The notes beneath the pieces are model-generated. The model was not told the DNA's origin. It saw nothing but the letters and a program-made list of their open reading frames with translations, and did no database searches. A program made the translations under genes and the position numbers. DNA of 64,000 nucleotides from Auricularia sp. M13 (taxonomy: Eukaryota; Basidiomycota; Agaricomycetes; Auriculariales; Auriculariaceae): contig CM073202.1 of NCBI GenBank assembly GCA_037042915.1, forward strand, positions 496,001-560,000, in the 5' to 3' direction. Shown piece by piece: positions 21,078 to 32,417 of this stretch (position 1 is its first letter; each line of letters opens with the position of its first letter).

Positions 21078-22159
21078 TCATGCATGCTTGACGGGTCCAG
21101 GCGCTGGATCGGGCGGGGGAACACCTAATGCTTTCAGCACCTCGCCGCTTCCAAGCAGTTTAGCGTATTTTGGTTCGACGAAGATGGAACTGGAGGTTGC
21201 TCAGACGAATCAATTCCAAACCCCGTCAAAACAACACGCACCTGGATTGCACATACACAACGCCGTGCAGATCCTCCACTGTAGCTTCAATAAAGACCTT
21301 GCGGCCCTTTTTCTCCAGAAGCTTCGTCCTGATGACAATAAACCTGTCCGCGTGAACAGGACGCTTATAATCCAGCTACATAACGCATCAACACGCGAGT
21401 TTAATACGCGGTGCGTGGGAGGAAGAACGAACTTCCAAATGCGCTGTGACGCCAATATGGCTGGGCAGGTTGAGAAGCGCCGTCCGAGCGCTGGCCTCGT
21501 CCAGGAGGGTGGCAAGCATGCCGCCGTGTACGATGCCGTCGTGTCCGCACAGTCCGCGGCCGACATGGACGATGGCGATGGCCTCCGTTTCGTCTTTCCG
21601 CGCGCGTACTATCGGAGGCACAGCAAGCCGCGAGGGCGCGCGCAGGGCGCCGAGGGTCAAGTGATTTTGTAAACGAGGCAAGGACAGGTCGATGTTCGAG
21701 TACGGCCGCGTCTCGTACCACTCGTTCGCAGTGTCTAGAGTAAAGTAATATAAATGGTTAAATGACCAAGGTGTCTTACAAATAAGTTACTGTACATACC
21801 TTGCTGTCTTAATCGTTGTAAATACTCCAAGTTGAGCATTTCCTTCTCCAGCGCCAGCGTGTGCGCAATAGCCTCGGGCGAGTTAATCGCTAACGGGGGT
21901 GGTGCAGGCCGCGGGAATAATAATGTGATGACCTCTGGGGGATACAGGCTGCCCAGGCCATACCCAGCAGAGCCCACAGCCGCTAAAGCTGCGCGGAACG
22001 CGTCAGAACCAGCGACTGGGCCGAGTGAATCTACGCGCCGACGGCTGTTCGTAGGCCATTTCGACGAGCTGGTGCTGTCGTAGTAGACGCCGTAGACGAT
22101 GCCGCGCGTGTCAGACGCGGAACTGCGCGCAGAACGGGTCGTGCGATGCGGGACGGCAT
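21078..22159 (-). CDS. Hotdog-fold acyl-CoA thioesterase, probably mitochondrial
   Basis: PaaI/THEM4-type thioesterase that hydrolyses acyl-CoA thioesters. ATG 22159 opens MPSRIARPVLRAVPRLTRAA, an Arg-rich presequence. A first intron is needed to change frame before AAVGSAGYGLGSLYPPEV; its donor is weak (GTCGAA) and this part is uncertain. Later junctions are clear: RLRQQ|DTANEWYETRPYSN, TAHLE|LDYKRPVHADR (donor GTTCGT), and VYVQS|SIFVEPKYAKLL, ending VKHA at 21078. The catalytic hotdog motif is CGHDGIVHGGMLATLLDE (residues HGG and D/E), followed by the strand FIVIRTKLLEKKGRKVFIEA. The order matches fungal mitochondrial thioesterases throughout. Confidence 0.85.
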
Positions 22160-22730
22160 GGTGTTGGGAAAAGAGGCACGGCACAGCAGACCGGACCGGC
22201 GTCTACGGACTTACCGGAGGTGCTTTCACATGGGCCAACAATTGCAAGACCGACATTCTGCGAAGAAGACGAAAGGTAAATAAACTCTTGAGGGACTTTA
22301 TTCAGAGTGTCCGGAGCACTTGCAGTAAATTGGACTGATCTTGGGCTTTGCTGGAACATACTGACAATGTATTCAGAGAGTCAGCATATCGCACTTGAGA
22401 ACGCCACAGAGCACAATGTATTTATGCGATGACACGCATGGTGCTATATCCGCAAAACCCTTCGACAGGGGCTCTGAACGGACCAAAGAAACGCGCCCTG
22501 AACACGCTTTAGAACTCCGATAGTTACGAATAATAAAGCTGGTTCTGCGTAAGCGTATATCACGATTCATGCTCGGCGTAAGGTAGTACGGCGGGGACTT
22601 CACCGTCAAATGCGCATGACCAAGAACTGCTCCGCCACAGCAGGATTCTCGCGTCTCCCGAGCCTAACATCCGTCGACCACGCCCCAGTAGTATCATCCC
22701 TCGTGCAAATTCTTTCCACCTAATATGCGA
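22160..22730. other. Intergenic
   Basis: 5' region of the thioesterase gene and 3' flank of the F-box gene. No gene or repeat is recognised. Confidence 0.35.
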
Positions 22731-24400
22731 TCATCTCCCATCAGTAACAGCACACACAAACACTGAGAGCCCTTGGCAACGCACCTGCCACACGCGATTT
22801 TGGACGCCAAACTCGCGCAGGGACGGGCACGCTCGGGCGATCTCCACGTACGCGCGCTCGTAGCTGTGCTGTTCCTGACAGTTGTCCGCGGACTCGTTCG
22901 ACTCGGGGTCTTCGTTGCTCATGCCGAGGATCCCCGCCGCGTCCAGCGCGAAGGGGAAGCTGAGGTGCACGGCGTAGAGGTGCGGAAGACGGCGCAGTTC
23001 TCTCGCAATCGTTATCTAAAAGTGTAAAAGGGTGAAATCGTCGAAAGCTAAGTCAAGAAGCGAGATTGGATAAATGTGTGTACTGACCATATCGGCCTCC
23101 AGCAGCGTGATGTACAGCTGCTGCAAGCGAGGCATGCCAGCGCACACCAGTCCGAGCTCGTCAACGCCGAGGATGACGCGATTGATCGCGAGCTTGCGCA
23201 GACGGCCGCCGTGCACGCGCACGAGCTCGGAAATGAAGGATTCCGGGAGCCGCGCGCGCGTGACAGGCGGCGGCGGGTGGAGGTGCAGCTCGGCGAGCCG
23301 GGGCGTGTATCGGAGGAGCGACTGCACTGCGGGGAGGGAGAGCACGTCGCTCTCGTGGTACGCGATGAAGGTGATCGTGAGAGAAACTAGGTTTTGCAGT
23401 GCTTGGGGAGAAGACGATAGGTGTTTAATGTCCTGCTCATTGAAGACCATTAGCGAATGAATGAAAGCATCTGAGAGACAGAATGGACCTACGAATGCGA
23501 AGTGCAGGCCTTCGAGGCGCAGAGATGTTATTCCTTGTTCGTTTGCGGATATCATATCGAGGACACAGGCCGCGGTAATCCGCGTGCAGCCGGTGAGATG
23601 CAATTGCTCCAGTTGACAAAGTTGCGGCGATACACGTCTGAGCAACTCATCCGTGATGATTCCGGAGCTCTACCAAGCACTGAATGCATTATACGAACAG
23701 CGTGTCTCGTCTACGCACCTTACATATGAGAGACAGAGATTTCAATCCAGGCGCCAGCAATTCGAGCCATGTCGACAGGATCATAGCCATCTCACGATCG
23801 GGCATGATAACACTCATGTGGGTGAGTTGATTCAGAGAGAGAAGACTCTTCGGATGATACGTTGTGCCAGAGTGTCCGTTGAAGTCGAGCTCTCGGAGCT
23901 GTCGCAGGTCGGCAAGCGTGCGGATGACCGCGTCAGAAAACGACCCGTCGCGTGTCCAGCAGCAGGACTGTAGGTTGATAGTATTTTTCAGTGCGCGGAG
24001 ACACACTTCCTCAAGGTACAGCGCCTGAGGTCCCATGAGGAGTGGATAATCGCGCAATTCTACAGCGTGTGAAGAAGAAGTGTGAGCAACCGATAGCGCG
24101 CAGGAGAGGATGGCTGACCCAGTCGTTTGACGTACTTTGCAAGCTCGGGATGCTCAGCAAGCGTCTCGAACAGTTTCAGAATCTCAGTAAATCTTTCAGA
24201 ACGAGCAGCGCGAGGTTCAAAAGCCAACTTACGCGCTGTTTGCTGCCCTTCTGCCACGCATAAATGCGCACGTTCTCGTATAGCATCGGTATCGCGAAGG
24301 CGTGAATGGTGCCGTTGACAAGCGCGCATGCTGCAATGTGCGGCGGTCTTAGAACGAACTGAAGTATCAAAGGATAGAGCTCGGGTGGTAGGGATGTCAT
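22731..24400 (-). CDS. F-box/leucine-rich-repeat-like protein
   Basis: Probable substrate adaptor of an SCF ubiquitin ligase; basidiomycetes have many such genes. ATG 24400 starts MTSLPPELYPLILQFVL, a short F-box helix with the usual LPxE...I...L pattern. Further exons join as YAWQKGSKQR|..., VKRLG|ELRDYPLL (junction G|AA), LSLICK|SSGIITDELL and LLEADM|ITIARELRRL. The long middle exon contains leucine-rich units such as LEQLHLTGCTRITAACVLDMI, LRLEGLHF, LVSLTITFIAYHESDVLSLP and LAELHLHP. The 3' end is uncertain: the simple frame stops at 22731, but a GTGCGT donor after NRVWQ could splice to a short alternative end. The second exon boundary near 24190-24230 is also approximate. Confidence 0.75.
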
Positions 24401-24699
24401 GGTCGTGGAGCAACGCGTAGCGCGGTCATCTCCGGCCCGTTTTCCGACCTCGCAGGATAATTGACTTTCGGCCCTCCGTGTACAACGGGTACCCGTGGAA
24501 GAAATTCCTCTCGCATCAAATGATCGCTTAAGTTTATTTTGAGCTTCCTCAGGATAGAGTCCAGCCACATTGTTTCAGAAGAATGGCATACACACACTAC
24601 CCACAGCCTGTATCGTGTTTGACCTCGCCACATCATCCAACACTACAAGCGAGTCACTTTCACTTGATTCATAGTGATTTCACAGGCTGAAAGCCGCGG
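24401..24699. other. Short intergenic spacer
   Basis: 5' side of the F-box gene and 3' side of APH-like copy 3, both on the minus strand. Nothing is recognised. Confidence 0.3.
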
Positions 24700-25965
24700 T
24701 TACCGGGCTCGCCCATTTGGCCTCTTGCTCTCGATCCGTTTGATGGTGTTCGCATACCATTCCTTGAACAGGACAGAACCCTTGAAAGGTGACGCGTCCT
24801 CCACCCCGAGAACAAATTCCGCCAGCAATGGAGCGTACTGTTCCTCATTGCAGTGAGCTGGTCCGAGCCCATCAATGAGCGGAAATAATCTGCCAACGAG
24901 ATACGCGAGAGGAGAAGAATGCCACTCGCACAGACTTCTGCCACCCAGCAGGTTTGCGGGCGGAAATTTGGAACGCTCGAGCCTTTTGAGCGCAGATGAG
25001 AACGCGCGGTGGGCTGAGAGGCATGTTGACGGTTCCTCTCGCGCCAAGTTAGCCGTGTAATTGAATGACTGTGCTGCGAACTGCTCGACGGGGACGGCCC
25101 CAGCATGAGACCAATCGAGAACGCCGGAGATGCGCCCGTCCTGATCATGCAACGTAAGCGGTAAGCTCAGGTGGAAGCGCACATAACGGACCTTATCGAT
25201 CAAGGTGTTGTGACTTGCATAATCGTTGTGAGACAGGAGGAAAGGTCCTCTGTTGTTGGGACTGTTGGCGAGGAGTCCCAAGCCTAGTCTATACAGCCAA
25301 AGAATCAGAGCCCGACCTTCTCTCTCCTCGGGCGTATGGCCAGGCAAAGACAGGAAGCGCCAATCTAAATCATCCGCGCAGGCCGAGTAGTATTCCCAGG
25401 CCGTGTCAAACGGTCCTAAGCCATTCGACGCCAAAGGCCCGATAACATATTTCGAGTTGTCAGAAGGATCAAAGTAGATAGAGCCAATGCAATCGAACTT
25501 GATTGCGCTCAACTGCAAGTAACACTCGGCCGTAGACTCGACGAAGCGGTCGCTGAGCGGCACATCCTCAGGTCGAATGTCCGGATACCAGAAGCAAACG
25601 CCAGCTTTCTCGGGCGTCGAACCGAGCACTGCGGACATGATGATATAGGGCACTCCTAGCTCGTTGTCATATGTGCCAGAGTACGCGAAGACCGTAGGCA
25701 CGGGAATGGTCGTCCGTTGGCGCACCAGCCGGAGAGTAGCTGCCTCGCATTCCGTTTCCCTTGCCAGCGCTTCCGCTGACGGGGCGTCGCCGAGGATATT
25801 CACGGGAGTTCTGAGGCGAGCAACCCAGATTTCCTGATCTTCAAATACGAGCTCTGCGGCGTGGACCTCAGACACTCGAATAGCACCACAAAGAGCAGAC
25901 CTACCAATAACCACAGCATCGTGACCTTGCGCGTACTTTTCCCTGTTTGCCTTGCACCTGACCGA

Positions 25966-25973
25966 ACGCAGAC
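25966..25973. repeat. 8-bp target-site duplication, left of MITE
   Basis: ACGCAGAC, repeated exactly at 26513-26520. Confidence 0.92.
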
Positions 25974-26512
25974 TAGGGTGCTGTTGAAAACTGTTTGTTA
26001 ATAACAATGTTATTAACAAAGTGTTATTAACACGTTAATAACAGGGGACCCCGGGAGGGCCTTGTTAAAAACAAATTTGAACACATCAATCGCTGAGGCC
26101 CTGGCACGTTGCAGGGACATAAATCTAATCTCTTATGCACCCGAGTGCCTCAACATGAACTCAAGCTTGTGTTTTGTAATCTCAGAAGGTATGGAGACCT
26201 AGGCCAACGCTCTCAGCTGAGAGTGTATGATGACTCAGCATTGCTCTGAGGCTTGGCCAACTTGCCAGGCCAAGGCTCCCAAAACCATCAACATGAGGTG
26301 TAGACACCACAACAACTTGTGGCATCTCCTTTGTGCAGTGATACTTGACAAGAACACTTTCAAAGGGTCATAATTGGGTCATTACTGACTCCCAGAGCTT
26401 CATTTGTTATATTATGTAAGATTGTTATTAACAGTGTTTTTAACACTATGTTAATAACAGGGTTTGTTAAAAACATGTTAAAAACTCCCGGGGAGTTTTT
26501 AACAGCACCCTA
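25974..26512. mobile_element. Non-autonomous hAT-type MITE (539 bp)
   Basis: The ends are TAGGGTGCTGTTGAAAACTG and, inverted, TAGGGTGCTGTTAAAAACTC. Perfect 8-bp duplications (ACGCAGAC) flank it. There is no coding capacity. Palindromic subterminal motifs of the TGTTAATAACA/TGTTATTAACA type cluster at both ends (25990-26042 and 26425-26500). The terminal repeats differ from those of the 4.3-kb hAT elements in this window at only a few positions, which suggests it can be moved by that transposase or a close relative. It is inserted in exon 1 of APH-like copy 3. Confidence 0.92.
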
Positions 26513-26520
26513 ACGCAGAC
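26513..26520. repeat. 8-bp target-site duplication, right of MITE
   Basis: ACGCAGAC, matching 25966-25973. Confidence 0.92.
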
Positions 26521-26650
26521 GCGTCGCTAGTTCATCGACCTTATCGAACGGGATCGTGCGCCAGAAAGAGTAGGTATAGCTATAGCTCTCGTCATGTTCG
26601 TACTCCTTTGCAAGTTTCCAGAGGTCGCTTGGACGGGATGGAAGCTCCAT

Positions 26651-27216
26651 TCCGAGACAAAGTAAGGGCTGGCAGAACGAGTGGGAACGAGAGACGTACG
26701 GCGGTTGCCGGCCAGGCTGAGCCTGCCCCGGAAACCTTTGCCATTGGTACGTAAAAAGACAGCCAGGCTTTCGTCTTGTTAAGTTGGTTCAACCTGAGAA
26801 GGATTATTGCATGTGAGATACCTAGCATGAACAGCTTCAAGATGCGCAGTTGTCGGAACGGCTTTGGGTTGCAGCCTATACGTCGTACGTGCCTGGGATC
26901 TCTTGTATTCAACTCTGACTTGCTTATCTAGATCTGCACGTGCGGCCCAGCCTACGCTGCTTCCATTGTGGGGAACAGCCCCGATGGGCGCCTCGTGCCC
27001 TACTCGTGCTGGAGGCAATTAAGCGTCATGCATTGGATCTGTGCTCACGAGGATGTTCGTTCACTTGCAATGCGCATAGCCTTCCTCGCCAATCTCGCTA
27101 TAAAACGTGTGCGCGAAATTGCAATCGTCATGGCGCTGCACACAAAGGCCCGCTTGTCTGGTCTCGCGTCCTTAAAAAGCACGGTGCGATGACTCGATGT
27201 CCTTGGACACCCCACC
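26651..27216. promoter_or_regulatory. Divergent intergenic region
   Basis: Lies between the start codons of APH-like copy 3 (-) and orphan family copy 2 (+). A TATA-like CTATAAAACG sits near 27099-27108, about 110 bp upstream of ATG 27217. No gene is supported. Confidence 0.3.
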
Positions 27217-28215
27217 ATGTCCCAGCCCACGACGCCCATCCACCGCCCCCGTGATATCAACACAGCCGCCCGTCCCGCGAGCGGCCTCTTTTCTCCACCT
27301 CCCACGGCGACGCCGCCAACTCGTACGACGAACTCACCGCCTCGAACATCGAACTCTCCGCCGTTGCCGTCCCTGCTGCCTAGGCCAAATGGTTCGACTG
27401 CTACATGCCCGTCCGCCTCGACCCCACAGTCTCCGTCGCGCCTGATGGCATTCGCGCAGGCATGGGTGCGCATGCTCGCCTCCGACCATCCCACATTCGG
27501 TGTCGGACAGCAAGTGCTGCAAATCTTGCGTCACTACGCCTCTCTCGAACACAACGTCGACCTGTGGTGCTACCCGGCGCGCGACCTAGACCGCCCGCCC
27601 ATCGACCTTCTGCCGCTCGTGCAACGCGACCTCGATGCTGTCGAGGCCGTAACGCCTAGACACATCCTCGCCGACCTGCGTCCGTCGGCCTCTCCTCTGG
27701 ATGACGGGCCGACAGCCCGAGCTGCGCTGCACACGTGCTGCCCGGTCGCGTTCGACGTTCCTCTCCAGTCGGCGCATGGCATGCGCTCCGCGCCGGAAGC
27801 CCGCATCCCCCACTACACCGTGCACGTTATCGACCGTACCGTCGTCGCCGGGTCGGGCACGCTCATCGCGCCGAAGCGATCGACAGCAAGGATGGCCGCA
27901 GTGCTCCACGGCGTCCTCGGCCAGGTTCTCGTCCTGCACTTCCCGCTCACGCACGCAAATGAGGAGGGCCCGCCAAACGGCTTGTCGCTTGCTCAACAAT
28001 TCCATTGGGCCCTCTGTCAGCCGTCAGCAATCTTCCGTGTGCTGTACCCAGGCGAGTCGGCCTTTGTTCCACCAATGCACTGGCGCGCTATGATTACTCT
28101 GGGATGCAACGGTAGTAGCTTTGCTGCAACTGTGCTTCTGTATGTGAAAAGAAGCGAAGAGTGTCATCCGCGAGAGGATGCTGGCGAACGGGAGAGGAAG
28201 CGCACGCGTGTTTAA
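27217..28215 (+). CDS. Orphan intronless protein, local family copy 2
   Basis: Not recognised. One exon, 332 aa, ATG 27217 in a CCACC-ATG context. Residues 1-75 are Pro/Thr/Ser-rich and low complexity. The globular part shares ordered blocks with the genes at 12970 and 46335: LLPLVQRDLDAVEAVTPRHI, GVLGQVLVLHFPLTHAN, FHWALCQPSAIFRVLYPGES, and ITLGCNGSSFAATVLLYV. The C-terminus is basic (RERKRTRV). This copy is the most divergent of the three: PGA is PSA and the PGDH/PGEH loop is PGES. Function unknown; see the family finding. Confidence 0.8.
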   Translation: MSQPTTPIHRPRDINTAARPASGLFSPPPTATPPTRTTNSPPRTSNSPPLPSLLPRPNGSTATCPSASTPQSPSRLMAFAQAWVRMLASDHPTFGVGQQVLQILRHYASLEHNVDLWCYPARDLDRPPIDLLPLVQRDLDAVEAVTPRHILADLRPSASPLDDGPTARAALHTCCPVAFDVPLQSAHGMRSAPEARIPHYTVHVIDRTVVAGSGTLIAPKRSTARMAAVLHGVLGQVLVLHFPLTHANEEGPPNGLSLAQQFHWALCQPSAIFRVLYPGESAFVPPMHWRAMITLGCNGSSFAATVLLYVKRSEECHPREDAGERERKRTRV

Positions 28216-28727
28216 TGCGACGTCAGTAGACGTGCGGGGAACAGAACGCAGGCTCATGAGGTCTCAATCAAGCGGCCTGAGCGATATAACATCGCGTACT
28301 CTCCGTTGTCACAGGCCGACCGTCCCTTCTTCGCAGCTTTTCTGCAGACCGTATTTCATGGATCAATAATAGTGACGACTCGTCGGTCACGACTCACGTG
28401 CCGGCTACGTGACATGTCTATCTGTGGGACAACAGTTATGAATTTGAAGCTTGTTTGTAGAAAATTCGTTCGTTCGATTATCGTATGTACATAAAAGTTC
28501 TTCTACCTTTGAAATCATCCAGTGGAATGAAAGGAAAATGAATCTTCTTACACGTCTCTGCGAATCTTTCCGCGGGAGGCCACATGGATGCATTGATTGG
28601 TTAATCCATGCATGAGATTAAGTATAGCGTTCTGCAACCGAGTGCAACCGACCTGACCGAGAACATCCGTCAGCGGCATATGAGCTAAGTACATATACCC
28701 TCTCACACACTCGTCGGATCGCCAGAA
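28216..28727. other. Intergenic; promoter of the carboxylesterase gene
   Basis: An AT-rich stretch with TATA-like sequence (ACATATACCC near 28691-28700, about 35 bp before ATG 28728). No gene is supported. Confidence 0.3.
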
Positions 28728-31125
28728 ATGCAGGCCCTCCTCCGCTCGCTTTTCCTTCTGGGCATCGCCGTCGCGGCGAACGCGGCGCCGCTCGATGTTA
28801 GCATCACGACGGGCACGTTCCGCGGCACGCTCAACAATGAGACTGGCGTGGAGTCGTGGCTCGGTCTGCGCTTCGCGACGCCTCCCGTTGGCGCACTGCG
28901 GTTCCGCGCCCCTGTTCCTCTCGCTCGGGCGAATGCCTCAGCTGAAGTCGTACTGGCAAACACGTTCGGGAATGCGTGCCCACAACCTGTGAGACACATA
29001 TCGGTCTTCACACGTACCGTACGACACTGACACGACCAACGCTGCCTCAGGCGAGCGCAGGGCTCGGCGCGCCCGTCGGGGAGGACTGTCTGTTCCTCAA
29101 CGTCAGTCCCCGAGAGCCCGAGCGTTAAGCGTGCTGAGACGAATCGGCCGCTGATCTACCGGTACGTTCATAGGTTTACCGGCCCGCAGGAACCAGAGTG
29201 AACGCAAGGCTGCCCATTTTATTCTGGGTTCATGTGAGAGTATTTTTACCGCGGACGCACGGGAGTCTCACCGGCTGGGTTATCTTCAGGGGGGTGCATT
29301 CATGAACGGGTGCGTGTTATCCCGCGCGATGCCATCTGCGGGCGCTGTGCTCAGAAGTGACCTCGTGAACATGAAGCGCTGGCTCGGGGACGGATCCCAC
29401 TGGTCAGAGCTGATCGACGCTTCGCTACTTCTGACTTGCTCACAATTGAACGGACAGCCCTCATCCAGCGCAGTGTGGCCATCGGAAAACCAATCATGTT
29501 CATCTCTGCGTGAGTCACGCTGCACAAGACGCCCTTTCATGTCGCAGTCTGCTGAAAAGCGACAATCCAGGAACTACCGGTTGAATTCCTTCGGATTCGT
29601 AAGAAACAGTCCATGTCTAACCTCTCCGCCCTTACCTCACGCCTTCCGCCACAAAAACAGCTTGCAAGCGCCCATGTCCCGGAAGAAGACCTCAACGCTG
29701 GGCTCCTCGACAATAGAGCGGCCCTCCAATTTGTGCAGGACAACATCGCCGCTTTTGGCGGCGATCCCGGCAAGGCATGCACACTGCTATATACTTCGTC
29801 GCTTGTCCGGGTTCTGAGGCGGTGAATAGGTGACGATTTGGGGCCAGAGTGCGGGAGCAGGAGCCATCCAATCGCACCTGCTCTTCCCCGCCCCGGGAAG
29901 GAGGCTGTTCCGCGCGGCGATGGCGGACTCGTCCACAGGCCCATTGTATGTCTCTTGGGATTTGTTGTGGAGATGCAGAGCTAACATGAAGTTCAGCAAG
30001 AGCGCGCCGTCCGCGTTCCAATTTGACGCACCGGGGAAACCATTCGCACAGCTGCTAAACTTGACGGGTTGTCCTCCACCAAGCGCGGCCTCTCTCGATT
30101 GCCTGAGGACCGTTCCCGAAGCGGTACGGAAATGCATTCAGAGCTGATACACAGGCTCTTATACACAGGCTAAACGACCCGTTAAAGGTGTTGACGACTG
30201 TGACGAACCAAATGGCAGCCAAGGTGCTCAACCAGCAGCTCTGGGAACCGGCCGTTGGCGGGCCAGGAAGTTTCATGCCCATGAGACCGTCGCAGGCAGT
30301 CGCCTCTGGAAAATTCCTGCGCGTTCCATATCTGGCTGGGACAAATGTGAGTTTATCGCCTGAGTTAGGGTTGCTGATCGCGACGTGGGAAACTGTAGAA
30401 TAACGAGGGCACGGTGTGGGCGAGGTCGTTGCTCCCGACGGCAATCGCGCCCACGACGAACGGCACGCTTGAGAACGAAAACTTCGAGACGTATATCCGC
30501 GGCTTGGTGCTGGACGGGAATACGATCTCCTCCAGCACCGTCCGGACGATCCAAGAGATGTTTCCAAAGGACGATCCTGAGAACGGAGCACCATTCAACA
30601 CGGGGTCCTCGCTATTTGATCGCGGGGCGGCATTCTATACGGACGAAATGTACCTGGGGCCTCGCCGCGACTTTTTCGACAAAGCGGCGACCGTGCCCAA
30701 TATGCCGCTCTTCGGCTATATTTTCAGAGAGTTCACGCCTGGCGCTGACAGGATGTTCGGCGTGAGCCACGGTAGCGAGTTGAACTTCCTGTTCGGAAAA
30801 GTCACAGACCCGAGCGAAAGTGCCTTTGTCGCACAATTCCAGGCGATGTGGGTGTCGTTCGTGCATGACCTAAACCCCGGATGTGAGCTATTCCTTTTTG
30901 TACGATATTCAATACTGACCGATTTGCCAGCCAATTGGCCACAGTTCACATCGAGCACACGCCGAGTTCTGCAGCTCATGAACAACAACATTACTGTTAT
31001 TCCAGACAGTAAGCATTTCATTGAGCCGCCCCTCAACAGGTCGACAGCTCACGAAATCAGCATTCCACCGGACCGAGACGAATTTCTTGGAATCGGCGCG
31101 CGTGCTATCCCAATTCGAGAAGTAA
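28728..31125 (+). CDS. Secreted type-B carboxylesterase/lipase
   Basis: Alpha/beta-hydrolase that cleaves carboxylic esters. The N-terminal signal peptide MQALLRSLFLLGIAVAANA is followed by mature APLDV. At least nine introns are needed. Junctions I could place include CLFLN|VYRPAG (acceptor at ~29169), FWVH|GGAFMNG, FISA|NYRLNSFGF, FGF|LASAHVPEEDL, GDPGK|VTIWGQSAGAGA, and ITVIPD|SRQLTK, ending FLESARVLSQFEK with TAA at 31123-31125. The family landmarks are present: EDCLFLN, the oxyanion HGGAF, the nucleophile elbow GQSAGA, and the catalytic-His segment GVSHGSEL. The segment just after HGGAFMNG (about 29308-29440) has an unresolved intron. The intron after GDPGK seems to begin with GC. Upstream of, and co-directional with, the RRM gene. 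Confidence 0.82.
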
Positions 31126-31322
31126 GCGGGAGCGACGCGGAGGTCGGAGATTGGAAAACGTTGTCTTCCGCTTTCTTCCCGTCCTGCTCCTGTATTACCC
31201 CTAAAGCGTGCCGGTCACCCCGCGCCTCTGAACAATATAAAGGCCGACCCGGACCTTGCTCCTTGACCTCATACCGCGTCGCTACCCCCGACCATTCCTC
31301 CGACCAGCTCATCACGCAGGCC

Positions 31323-32417
31323 ATGTCTAATCCCACGACTACTGACGCCGGCGTGCAGACCGGCGAGCCTCCCCATGAGAATATTGTGCGTGTCTAGCCC
31401 AACTAAGCGCTGCGTATTCGTTTGACGCGTACCACAGTCGGCTGTCGACCTGAACGATACCCAGCCGCCCGCCAGTCCGGCCCCGGTCAACACCCTGGCC
31501 GCGGGCGAGCAGCAGTCGACTCCTGCCGTGGACGCCACTCCTCCTATGGCTCGTGACGCTACCCCTGACTCATCCGGCGGCGACGAGTACTCCGACGACT
31601 TGGACACGAGCGGCGAGCAGAGCAACGACACTGGATCCGTGCTGCAAGGCGCTCCGAATAGCCACCTGGACTCGCTTTTCATTGGCGAGCTGCAGTGGGT
31701 GCGTCATGACCGTTCCGTTTCATATCTCAGTTGACGCTGCCGCCTCCTAGTGGACCAGCGACAACGATATCCGCGAGTTGGCCGTTGCCCTCGGCGTAGA
31801 CGTCGGGCTCAAGCACATCACGTTTTCCGAGCACAAGGTCAACGGCAAGTCTAAAGGGTACGTGGAGGCGCTCTATCATAGCTTCTTTCTGATGGAACGC
31901 CCAGGATCGCCTTCATAGAATGCGGAAGCCTCGAGAATGCGCTACTTATAAAGACTTGGTTCGATCAACAGTGAGTGCACGTTTTATATTCTCCTTTCAG
32001 TACTAACCGTGCTTCAGCGAATTCCAGTACCGCAGAGTCAACGCGACGCTCACCACCTCCGCCAACGGCAATCCGTTCCGTACTCTACCCAAAGGTACAC
32101 CTCTTCTGGAGAGCATCTTACCGGGGCTCATAACAACTCCAGAGCCTCCTACGCGCGAGCAACGTGCCGTGTCGGCGCCGCTCCGCAACACGCCGTCTCA
32201 ACCTCCACCCACCAATACTGGCTCGTTCCGCATTCCTCCAGCAACTTCCCCGGCCGGCCGTGGAATCAGCTTCAATCAACGCGGTGGCCGCGGTGGCGCC
32301 GGGCGTGGTACCTCGCCATCGAACCGCGGCGGGTACGGTCATCTCGGCAATGGCTCTCTGAACGCGTCGTTCTGGGCCCAGCCTCATCCGCAGATGGTCC
32401 GCATGAGCGTGGGGTAG
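31323..32417 (+). CDS. CPSF6/CFIm68-like RRM protein
   Basis: Resembles the large subunit of cleavage factor Im, which helps select polyadenylation sites on pre-mRNA. Six exons (31323-31385, 31438-31698, 31751-31857, 31905-31970, 32018-32094, 32143-32417) give 282 aa. Residues 1-100 are acidic and Ser/Pro-rich. The RRM starts LFIGELQWWTSDNDIRELAVAL, with RNP2 = LFIGEL, and the double-Trp 'WWTSDxD' is characteristic of CPSF6/7. RNP1 is KSKGIAFIEC. A Pro-, Gly- and Arg-rich tail follows, with RGG/RGR repeats (about residues 220-260) and an end resembling the RS-like region of CFIm68, though short. ATG 31323 fits the intron-phase pattern. Nuclear localisation is expected from the family. Confidence 0.82.

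Larger units (their letters stand above)
24700..26650 (-). pseudogene. APH-like phosphotransferase, copy 3, broken by a MITE
   Basis: Third paralog of the genes at 2215 and 6515. It starts at ATG 26650 (MELPSRPSDLWK) and keeps both conserved introns, 25854-25904 and 25141-25191, with normal junctions (VVI|E and K|DGRISG). The HxDxxxxN loop reads LLSHNDYASHNTLID and the metal loop GVLDWSHAG. A 539-bp hAT-type MITE (25974-26512) sits in exon 1 directly after ATRLR, with an 8-bp duplication. Apart from the insertion the frame looks intact, so it was a normal gene until recently. With the MITE in place, the exon meets stops unless the element is spliced out. A large open frame from 26019 only appears to start a protein because it begins inside the MITE. 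Confidence 0.85.

Noticed and set aside
26000-26019. Open frame from 26019 down to 24700 as a 439-residue protein start
   Set aside because: Its first ~20 codons lie inside the MITE and duplicated target; the true exon 1 begins at ATG 26650 with the conserved MELPSRPSD start.
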